Of a stretch of 64,000 nt of DNA, positions 29,362 to 37,007 are shown piece after piece. Under the pieces are notes generated by a model. That model ran no database searches and was not told the origin of the DNA. It worked only from the letters and a program-made list of their open reading frames with translations. Numbering within the stretch: the stretch's first letter is position 1; the number at the start of each line of letters is the position of its first letter. The position numbers were made by a program, and so were the translations under genes. This stretch comes from Betaproteobacteria bacterium (GTDB lineage Bacteria > Pseudomonadota > Gammaproteobacteria > Burkholderiales > Casimicrobiaceae): positions 62,001 through 126,000 of the forward strand of contig BOKS01000009.1 in NCBI GenBank assembly GCA_016861105.1, written 5' to 3'.

Positions 29362-31776
29362 ATGACCACCCTTCCCTCGCACGCCCGCGTCGTGATCGTC
29401 GGCGGCGGCATCGCCGGCTGCTCGGCCGCCTACCACCTGACGCGCCTGGGCGTGCGCGACGTGCTGCTGCTCGAGCAGGGCCGGCTCACCTGCGGCACCA
29501 CGTGGCACGCGGCGGGCCTCGTCGGGCAGACGCGCGCCACGCGCAACGCGACGCGGATGAGCCGCTACGGCATCGACCTGTACGCGACGCTCGAACGCGA
29601 GACAGGCCTCGCCACCGGGTGGAAGCGCTGCGGGTCGCTGAACGTCGCGGCCACGCCCGCGCGCATGAAGCTCGTGCGGCGGCAGATGGCGCGCGCGCGG
29701 AGCTTCGGCGTGGAATTCGACGAGGTGGCGCCCGCCGACATCGCGCGCATCGCGCCGATCCTGCGCACCGACGACCTGGTCGGCGGCGTATGGATCCCCG
29801 GCGACGGCAAGGCCAACCCGACCGACCTCGCGATGTCGCTCGCCAAGGGCGCGCGGACGAAGGGCGCCGCGATCGCCGAGGGCGTGGAGGTCACCGGCGT
29901 GGACGCCGAGCGCGGGCGCGTCGCGGGCGTGCGCTGGCGTCGCGACGGCGACGAAGGCGTCGTGCGCTGCGAGACCGTCCTGAACTGCGGCGGGCAGTGG
30001 GCGCGGCAGTTCGGGCGGCTGGCCGGCGTCAACGTGCCGCTGTACTCCGCCGAGCACTTCTACCTCGTCACCGAGCGCATCGACGGCGTGACACCCGACC
30101 TGCCGGTGATCCGCGATCCGGACGGCTGCATCTACTACAAGGAGGAGGTCGGCGGCCTCGTGATGGGCGGCTTCGAGCCCGTCGCCAAGCCGTGGACCGT
30201 CGATCCGATCCCGGCGGACTTCGCGTTCCGGCTGCTGCCCGAGGACTGGGACCAGTTCGAGATCCTGATGCGCAACGCCATCCACCGCACGCCGTGCCTC
30301 GAGTCGGCGCCGGTGAAGATGCTGCTGAACGGCCCCGAGAGCTTCACGCTCGACGGCAACTTCATCCTCGGCGAGGCGCCGGCGCTCGCCGGCTACTTCG
30401 TCTGCGCGGGCTTCAATTCGGCGGGCATCGCCAATGCGGGCGGCGCCGGGTCGCTGATCGCGCAGTGGATCGTCGACGGCGAGGCGCCGGTCGACCTGTG
30501 GGACGTCGACATCCGCCGATTCGCCGGCTTCCACGCGAACCGGCGCCACCTCGCCGACCGCACCGTGGAGACGCTGGGCCTGCACTACGCGATGCGCTGG
30601 CCGCGCGAGGAGCTGGCCAGCGTGCGTCCGCTGCGCCGCTCCCCGCTGCACGACCGCCTCGCAGCCAGGGGCGCCGTGTTCGGCACCAAGCTCGCGTGGG
30701 AGCGCGCGAACTACTTCCTGCCGCCGGGGGCCGCCGTGCCGCCGCCGACGCTCGACACGCCCGGGTGGCTCCCGCACGTCCTCGAGGAGCAGCGCGCCTG
30801 CCGCGAGGACGTCGCCGTGTTCGACCAGACGTCGTTCTCGAAATTCGTGCTGAAGGGGCGCGACGCGCTCGCCGTGCTCCAGCGCATCTGCGCCAACGCG
30901 ATGGACGTGCCCGCGGGGCGCATGGTCTACACGGCGTTGCTGAACGCGCGCGGCGGCTTCGAAAGCGACCTCACGGTGACGCGGCTGGGCGAGCGCGAGT
31001 TCTTCATCGTGACCGGGTCGGCGCAGACGACGCGCGACTTCTCGTGGATCGAGGGGCACGTCGGTGAGGACGAGCACGCGTCGCTGGTCGACGTCACCGG
31101 CGCGTGGTCGGTGGTCTCGGTGATGGGCCCGAAGGCCGAGGCGCTGCTGCGGACGCTCTCCGGGGACGACCTGTCGAAGGCGGCCATTCCCTTCGGCACG
31201 GTGCGCGACGTCGACGTCGGCTACGCGCGCGTGCGCGCCGCGCGCATGAGCTACGTCGGCGGGCCGGGCTACGAGCTGTACGTGCCCGTCGAGCAGTGCG
31301 TCACGCTCTACGACGCGCTGTGGAGCGAGGGCGCGGCCTTCGGCCTGAAGGACGCGGGCTACTACACCATCGACGCGCTGCGCATCGAGGCCGGGCGCCG
31401 CGCGTGGGGCGCGGAGCTCTCGCCGGACGAGACGCCCTGGCAGGCGGGCCTCGGGGTCGCCGTGGCGCTCGACAAGCCGGGCTTCGTCGGCCGCGAGGCG
31501 CTGCTCGCCGCGCGCGACGAGCCGCTCCGCAAGCGCCTGCTCGCGTTCGCGCTCGACGATCCTGCGGCGTTTCCGTGGGGCGGCGAGCCGATCCTGCTCG
31601 ATGGCCGGGCGGTCGGCGAGCTGTCGTCGGCCGGCTACAGCCGCCGCGCCGGCCGCGCGCTCGCGCTCGGGTACGTGCGGCTCGACCGGCCGATCACCGG
31701 CGAAACGCTCGCCGCCGCGCGCTGCGCGATCGACATCGCGGGCGAGCACTTCGCGGCGACGGCGCGCATCGCCTAG
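29362..31776 (+). CDS. dimethylglycine/sarcosine dehydrogenase-like FAD-GcvT protein
   Basis: The 804-aa two-part enzyme has an N-terminal DAO-type FAD domain (Rossmann VVIVGGGIAGCSAAYHL; flavin-attachment region TCGTTWHAAGLVG), an FAO_M-like linker, and a C-terminal GcvT folate-binding module (from about residue 440: DQTSFSKFVLKGRDAL, GYELYVPVEQ, GLKDAGYYTIDALRIEAG). Relatives oxidise N-methyl groups and pass the one-carbon unit to tetrahydrofolate. CGGAG precedes ATG. It lies 19 bases after the EamA gene at the end of the phosphonate run. A role in demethylating N-methylated AEP is a hypothesis. Sarcosine or dimethylglycine use is the conservative alternative. Confidence 0.85.
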   Translation: MTTLPSHARVVIVGGGIAGCSAAYHLTRLGVRDVLLLEQGRLTCGTTWHAAGLVGQTRATRNATRMSRYGIDLYATLERETGLATGWKRCGSLNVAATPARMKLVRRQMARARSFGVEFDEVAPADIARIAPILRTDDLVGGVWIPGDGKANPTDLAMSLAKGARTKGAAIAEGVEVTGVDAERGRVAGVRWRRDGDEGVVRCETVLNCGGQWARQFGRLAGVNVPLYSAEHFYLVTERIDGVTPDLPVIRDPDGCIYYKEEVGGLVMGGFEPVAKPWTVDPIPADFAFRLLPEDWDQFEILMRNAIHRTPCLESAPVKMLLNGPESFTLDGNFILGEAPALAGYFVCAGFNSAGIANAGGAGSLIAQWIVDGEAPVDLWDVDIRRFAGFHANRRHLADRTVETLGLHYAMRWPREELASVRPLRRSPLHDRLAARGAVFGTKLAWERANYFLPPGAAVPPPTLDTPGWLPHVLEEQRACREDVAVFDQTSFSKFVLKGRDALAVLQRICANAMDVPAGRMVYTALLNARGGFESDLTVTRLGEREFFIVTGSAQTTRDFSWIEGHVGEDEHASLVDVTGAWSVVSVMGPKAEALLRTLSGDDLSKAAIPFGTVRDVDVGYARVRAARMSYVGGPGYELYVPVEQCVTLYDALWSEGAAFGLKDAGYYTIDALRIEAGRRAWGAELSPDETPWQAGLGVAVALDKPGFVGREALLAARDEPLRKRLLAFALDDPAAFPWGGEPILLDGRAVGELSSAGYSRRAGRALALGYVRLDRPITGETLAAARCAIDIAGEHFAATARIA

Positions 31777-31821
31777 CGACGCCCGTCGGCCCGCGCCGCG
31801 TGCGTCCGCCGGTCCGCACGC

Positions 31822-31850
31822 CCGGCCGCGGCGGAGTCCCTCGCGGCCGG
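31822..31850. terminator. stem-loop between convergent genes
   Basis: CCGGCCGCG (31822-31830) and CGCGGCCGG (31842-31850) form a perfect 9-bp stem with an 11-base loop, midway between the convergent dehydrogenase and subtilase genes. No strong U-tract is present on either side. Bidirectional termination is likely but unproven. Confidence 0.45.
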
Positions 31851-31866
31851 ACGCTTCGCGGATCCG

Positions 31867-34800
31867 CTACGGTGCCAGCAGGAGCAGCGCCTCGGTCGAC
31901 TCCGTCGCGCCGCCGCGGTTGCCCGCTCCCCGGTCGCCGTTGGTGATCAGGAGCAGACCCCGTTCCGGCGTGTTGCCGGGGAACGGTCCGAAGTCGTAGA
32001 CGGCCAGTCCCGCCGGATTCGCGCTCCGGCCCGGCACGTCCGCGGCCTCGGCGTAGAACCGCTCGCCCAGCGGCGTGACGGTCAGGCCGCCGACCGCGTC
32101 CCCCGGCCCGCCGAAATAGAAGTCCTGCGCCACGACGGCCATGTCGACCGGCGTCGCCAGCAGGTTCGCGGCGTTCATGCCGATCTGCTCGCCGCAGATG
32201 AGCAGCACCGTGTTGCCCGTGTTGGTCGCGTGCTCGGCGAAGAAGAATGCGCTGGCGCTTCCCGTGGCGGCGTTGTACACCCACGCCAGCTGGCGTCCGT
32301 CGCCGATGGTCCCGAGCCCCGACGCGTCGCGATTGAGCACCACGTAATCGACGGTGCCGTCGCGGTTGGTGTCCAGCAGGATCTGGTGGCTCACCGGCAG
32401 CAGGTGCTGCTGCCGCTCCCAGGTGTTGACGGCGAACGCCCAGATGAACGACGCGCTGGCGGAACAGAATCCCGCGGGCACCGGGAACGTGTTGACGCCG
32501 ACCGCCCGGATGTCCGGCGTGGGCGACTGCGCGCCGGTGGCTCCTTCGGGCACGTTCGGGCTGACGGCGACGAGCGCGTACGGATCGTTCTGCGCGACGC
32601 CCACGCCGCCGTTGGCGAGCCCGATCACCTGCGGAAAGGCGCCCGGCACGAGCGCCGTCGTCGACGGCGCCACGCGGGCGGCCTTGCGCGGCAGCACGTG
32701 CCACGCGAGGCGGATCGGGTGCTTGCCGTCGTCGAGCACGAGGTAGCCGTCGTACTCGTTCGTCGTCAAGGTGGCGGGGTCGCCGCCCGCGCTGCCGGAG
32801 TTCATGAAGTTGCCGCGCAGCTTCGCCCCGTCGACGACGAGCTTGACGTCGAAGGTCGTGAGCCGGCCCTGCCCGGGCTTGACCTGCACCTTGGCCGGCG
32901 CGACCACCTGCACGGCGCCGTTCGCGGCGTCGTCGGCGAAGCGGAACGTGGGCGAGATCGTGTAGGTACGGTTCTTGTTGTCGAGGTTGCGGATCGCCAC
33001 CGTCCGCGTGAGCGTCACCGTGGTGTCCGCGACGTCGACGAAGCCGAAGCCGAGCGCGCCGCTGGGCTCCGCCTGGTCCCATGCCGCCACCGGCGCGGCG
33101 AGCGCCCGGTCGACGCGCAGCTCGCCGCCCCCGATCCGCGAGATCGGCGCCAGCGCGCCGGTCAGCGCGTTGTTGACGACGTTCGTCTCGCCGTTGTTCA
33201 TGAGCAGCGCCTTCACCTCGAGCGGCGTGAGGCCGTGGCCGATCGCGTTGCCCGGCGGCGTGCCGATCGACGGCGCGCGGGTGCCACCGTAGGCCTGCAG
33301 CACCAGCGCCGCGGCGCCCGCGACCATCGGGCTGGCCCCGGAGGTCCCACCGAACGGCCCCTCGCCCGTGCCCGTGCCGGCGATGGCCGACACCGACGCG
33401 CCGGGCGCGCCGATCTCGGGCTTGATCAGCGTCGTGCGCGCGTGCTGCGGCCCGCGCGACGAACTGCCGACCATCGATCCGGCGAGCGCGACACCGGCAT
33501 CGGGGTCGAGGCGCACGACGGTGTTCGGCAGCCCCGACCGCAGTCGGTTGGCCACCGCCTGGCTGACCATGTACGCCGGAATCGTGATCGGACGGTCGCC
33601 GCCGTCGCCGCCCTCGAACGGGTCGCCCGGCACGTTCTGGCCGATGAGGGCCATCAGGCCGCCTGCGTCGCCGACGTTCTTGACCTTGAGCGTGAAGTTG
33701 CAGGTGCCCCGGTTCACCAGGACGATCCTGCCGGCCAGCGACCCGGGCGCGAAAGGCGCGCAACCGTCCACGTTGCCGTTGGCGCCGTTGCCGTACTGGA
33801 CCGGCGCCTGCACCACGGATGCCGGCGGCACCGACCACGGCTGGAACACCGCCGGAACGGCGCCGGCGATCGACGCGGGCGCGACGATCTGCAGCAGCGG
33901 AAGGAATGCGCTCGGCACCGCGGTCTGCGCCACCGAGAGCGCCGTGCGCGCGGACGCAGGCGTGCCCGTGACGTACGGCCGGTCGCCGGCGTTGCCTGCC
34001 GCGGCGACGGTCAGCACGCCCAGCCCGCTGGCGGCGTCCGTGGCCGCGGCGAGGTCGTCGTCGAACGGCCGCCCGTAGTCGCCGCCCAGCGACATGTTGA
34101 TGACGTCCACGCGGTCGCCGAACTTGCCGTCGCCGTTGGGATCCACGGCGAAGTCCATGCCCTGGATCAGCGCGATGCCGGAGCACGCGGTCGACACCGA
34201 CGAGCACACCTTGACGGCGTACAGGCTGGCGCCGGGCGCGACGCCACCGGTGCCGGCGATGATGTGCGCGACGTGCGTGCCGTGGCCGCCGCCGATGCCG
34301 GCGTCGAGCGGATCGGGATCGGGCGCCTCCGGCACGTTGGGCCAGCCGGGGCCGACGAAGTCGTAGCCGCCGACGACCTTCGCGGTGGGGAACGTGCCGG
34401 GCTCGACGACGTTCGGATCGTTGGCCGCGAAGTGCGCCGGGTTGCCCGACCCGCCGAAGGCCGCGTGCAGGTAGTCGATGCCGCTGTCGAGCACGGCGAC
34501 CTTGATGCCCCTGCCGTCGACGCCCTTGGCCTGCACGGCCGCGGCGCCGACGTACGGAACGGTCTCCGCGAGGTCGACCCGGTAGTCGGCGACCGGCGCG
34601 ATGCGCACGACGCGGGGATCGCGCGCCAGCGCCGGCAGCGCGGCGGCGTCGACCTCGACGAACACGGCGTTCAGCACCGACTGCACCTGGGCCACGACGC
34701 GCGCGTTCGGGTCCACCGTGCGCGCGTACGCGAGGAATGCGTCCTGCTGCGCCCGCGCGTTGCGCCTCGCCTGCGCCGTGTCGGCGCCGCGCGTGAAGGC

Positions 34801-35055
34801 GACGGCGCCGGAGTCGGCCGACAGGCGGATGATCACGCGCTGGGGTCCGGCCGCGGCGCGGAGGCTGCGCTCCAGCACGCCCGGCGCGAGACCGGTCGCG
34901 GTCACCACAGCGTCGAGCTTGAGCGAGAGCAGCGACGCCGGCAGCTGGCGCGCCGTGCCGCGCTCGGGCGTTCCGCCTTGCGCGAACGCCGGGCCGCCGC
35001 TCCCGACTGCCATCGCGACCGCCATCACGGCGTGCAGCAGCTTGCGCGTGTCCAT
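31867..35055 (-). CDS. secreted subtilisin-like S8 serine protease with PA domain
   Basis: The 1062-aa precursor has a signal peptide (MDTRKLLHAVMAVAMAVG to PAFAQ) and an I9-type propeptide (about 70-155). The S8 domain has the triad Asp190 (KVAVLDSGIDY), His258 (GGGHGTHVAH) and Ser572 (GGTSGASPMVAG). A PA insert at about 390-520 (LAGRIVLVNRGTCNFTLKVK) and a long beta-rich C-terminal region follow Vpr-like architecture. ATG 35055 was chosen for the signal peptide, with GGGGAGGAG upstream. It is an exported protease for extracellular protein use. Confidence 0.92.
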   Translation of the reverse strand: MDTRKLLHAVMAVAMAVGSGGPAFAQGGTPERGTARQLPASLLSLKLDAVVTATGLAPGVLERSLRAAAGPQRVIIRLSADSGAVAFTRGADTAQARRNARAQQDAFLAYARTVDPNARVVAQVQSVLNAVFVEVDAAALPALARDPRVVRIAPVADYRVDLAETVPYVGAAAVQAKGVDGRGIKVAVLDSGIDYLHAAFGGSGNPAHFAANDPNVVEPGTFPTAKVVGGYDFVGPGWPNVPEAPDPDPLDAGIGGGHGTHVAHIIAGTGGVAPGASLYAVKVCSSVSTACSGIALIQGMDFAVDPNGDGKFGDRVDVINMSLGGDYGRPFDDDLAAATDAASGLGVLTVAAAGNAGDRPYVTGTPASARTALSVAQTAVPSAFLPLLQIVAPASIAGAVPAVFQPWSVPPASVVQAPVQYGNGANGNVDGCAPFAPGSLAGRIVLVNRGTCNFTLKVKNVGDAGGLMALIGQNVPGDPFEGGDGGDRPITIPAYMVSQAVANRLRSGLPNTVVRLDPDAGVALAGSMVGSSSRGPQHARTTLIKPEIGAPGASVSAIAGTGTGEGPFGGTSGASPMVAGAAALVLQAYGGTRAPSIGTPPGNAIGHGLTPLEVKALLMNNGETNVVNNALTGALAPISRIGGGELRVDRALAAPVAAWDQAEPSGALGFGFVDVADTTVTLTRTVAIRNLDNKNRTYTISPTFRFADDAANGAVQVVAPAKVQVKPGQGRLTTFDVKLVVDGAKLRGNFMNSGSAGGDPATLTTNEYDGYLVLDDGKHPIRLAWHVLPRKAARVAPSTTALVPGAFPQVIGLANGGVGVAQNDPYALVAVSPNVPEGATGAQSPTPDIRAVGVNTFPVPAGFCSASASFIWAFAVNTWERQQHLLPVSHQILLDTNRDGTVDYVVLNRDASGLGTIGDGRQLAWVYNAATGSASAFFFAEHATNTGNTVLLICGEQIGMNAANLLATPVDMAVVAQDFYFGGPGDAVGGLTVTPLGERFYAEAADVPGRSANPAGLAVYDFGPFPGNTPERGLLLITNGDRGAGNRGGATESTEALLLLAP

Positions 35056-35369
35056 CGTGCTCTCCTCCCCTTGCGAGCTCGATGCGGCCCGGCGGGCCGC
35101 CACCTCGTCGACGTGGCGACAGACGCTACACGATCCGGCGACGCGTCACAAGCGATCCGCGGACGCAGCGTGCCCGTTCGCCACGCGAACGAACCGGTTC
35201 GTCCCCGGCGACGGGGGAACGATCGCCACGGAAAAGGAGCGCCACGCTGCATGCGAGGCGACAATGTAAAGCGCTCCGACATGGCACAGGCGTGCGTGCG
35301 CCACCATTGCCGCGTGAAGCCCGCACCACGACGAGGACCCCGGTGACCGCCGCGCGACGCACCATCCCC
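35056..35369. other. divergent intergenic region (subtilase / formate dehydrogenase)
   Basis: This 314-base gap has no credible gene. It must hold both divergent promoters. The only clear structure is the 14-bp palindrome at 35189-35202. GTG 35343 could extend the formate dehydrogenase gene by nine codons. Confidence 0.5.
35189..35202. promoter_or_regulatory. 14-bp palindrome, possible operator
   Basis: ACGAACCGGTTCGT is a perfect palindrome. Its centre AACCGGTT fits the AANCGNTT pattern of LacI/GalR-family operators. No such regulator is encoded nearby, so assignment to subtilase or formate dehydrogenase is open. Confidence 0.3.
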
Positions 35370-37007
35370 ATGCGATCCGCACCGCGCGGACGCCAGGTGA
35401 CGGCGGGCGATCGCGCGCGGGTCGTCGCGTGCCTTGGCGAACTGCCTCCGCGCCGCGACCTGCTGATCGAGGCGCTGCACCGGCTGCAGGACGCGCGGGG
35501 CTGCCTGCGCGCCGCGGACCTCGCCGCACTCGCCGACGCGTTCGGCCTGTCGCAAGCGGAGGTCTTCGAGGTCGCGAGCTTCTACCACCACTTCGACGTC
35601 GTGCGCGACGCCGAGCCGGCGCCGCCGTCCGTCACGATCCGCGTGTGCACGTCGATCAGCTGCGCGCTGGCCGGGGCCGAGTCGCTGCTGCGCGAGGCGG
35701 GCCGGCAGGCTCCCGCAAGCGTGCGCGTGGTGGGCGCCTCGTGCATCGGCCGCTGCGAGCGCGCGCCCGCGGCGCTCGTGAACGGACGGCCGGTCGTCGG
35801 GGCCGACGTCGCCACGCTCGCCGCCGCCGCCGCATGCGCGACGGACGCATCGGCCGCCGGCGTCGGCCTCCCGGCCCGCCGACCCCCCGACGCCTACGCG
35901 ATCTACGCGGACTGCGCGGCCGGGCGCCGCGACGTCGACGAGGTGCTGGGCGCCATCGAGGCGTCGGGCCTGCGCGGACTCGGCGGCGCCGGCTTCCCCG
36001 CGCACCGCAAGTGGCGCGCCGTGCGCGCGGAGCCGGGGCCGCGGCACGTCGCGGTCAACGTGGACGAAGGCGAGCCGGGGACGTTCAAGGACCGCGTGCT
36101 CGTGGAGCGCGACCCGCACGCCGCGATCGAGGGCGCGCTGATCGCGGCGTGGGCCGTCGGTGCGGACGACGTGTGGTTCTACGTCCGCGACGAGTACGCC
36201 GACGTCCGCGCGACGCTCGCGCTCGGCATCGACGCGCTCGCCGCCGACCCTCCGGCCCCCCTGCCGCGCCTGCACGTGCGGCGCGGCGCCGGCGCCTACA
36301 TCTGCGGCGAGGAGTCGGCGATGATCGAGTCGATCGAAGGCAGGCGCGGCCTGCCGCGGCTGCGACCGCCCTACGTCGCGCAGCGCGGGCTGTTCGGCCG
36401 CCCGACGCTCGAGCAGAACGTCGAGACGCTCTGGTGGGTGCCCGCGATCCTGCGCGACGGCGCCGCGGCGTTCGCCGCGCGCGGGCTGCGCGGCAGCAAG
36501 GGCGTGCGCACGTACTCGGTGTCGGGCCGCGTGCGTCGTCCCGGGGCCTACGTCGCGCCGGTCGGGGTGACGGCGCGCGAGCTGATCGACGATTTCGCCG
36601 GCGGCATGGCAGAGGGCCACCGGCTCTACGCCTTCCTGCCGGGCGGCGCCTCGGGCGGCATCCTGCCTGCCGCGCTGGCCGACGTCCCGCTGGACTTCGC
36701 GTCGCCGGCCGCCCACGGCGCGTTCGTGGGCTCGGCTGCGCTCGTGGTGCTGGGGCATGGCGACCGTGCGGTCGACGCGGCGCGCAACCTGCTCGCGTTC
36801 TTCCGCGACGAGTCGTGCGGCCAGTGCACGCCGTGCCGCGCGGGCACCGCGCAGGCGGTCGAGCTGATGCGCGCGCCCGCGTGGGACCGCGCGCTGCTCG
36901 ACGAGCTCTGCCGGGCGATGGCCGACGCCTCCATCTGCGGGCTGGGGCAGGCCGCGCCCAATCCGATCCGCGCCGTCTGGACGCACTTCGCGCATGAGCT
37001 CCGCTGA
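35370..37007 (+). CDS. NAD-dependent formate dehydrogenase FdsG-FdsB fusion (NuoE-NuoF-like)
   Basis: The 545-aa electron-transfer subunit fuses a NuoE-like [2Fe-2S] domain (about 1-140; CTSISCALAG and CIGRCERAP carry the four cysteines) to a NuoF-like diaphorase. The diaphorase has the FMN/NAD segments GLGGAGFPAHRKW and NVDEGEPGTFKDR. Its [4Fe-4S] ligands lie in ESCGQCTPCRAGT. It passes electrons from the catalytic subunit to NAD. In many FDHs the two domains are separate FdsG and FdsB proteins. ATG 35370 is used. GTG 35343 is possible. It overlaps the catalytic gene by 14 bases. Confidence 0.9.
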   Translation: MRSAPRGRQVTAGDRARVVACLGELPPRRDLLIEALHRLQDARGCLRAADLAALADAFGLSQAEVFEVASFYHHFDVVRDAEPAPPSVTIRVCTSISCALAGAESLLREAGRQAPASVRVVGASCIGRCERAPAALVNGRPVVGADVATLAAAAACATDASAAGVGLPARRPPDAYAIYADCAAGRRDVDEVLGAIEASGLRGLGGAGFPAHRKWRAVRAEPGPRHVAVNVDEGEPGTFKDRVLVERDPHAAIEGALIAAWAVGADDVWFYVRDEYADVRATLALGIDALAADPPAPLPRLHVRRGAGAYICGEESAMIESIEGRRGLPRLRPPYVAQRGLFGRPTLEQNVETLWWVPAILRDGAAAFAARGLRGSKGVRTYSVSGRVRRPGAYVAPVGVTARELIDDFAGGMAEGHRLYAFLPGGASGGILPAALADVPLDFASPAAHGAFVGSAALVVLGHGDRAVDAARNLLAFFRDESCGQCTPCRAGTAQAVELMRAPAWDRALLDELCRAMADASICGLGQAAPNPIRAVWTHFAHELR

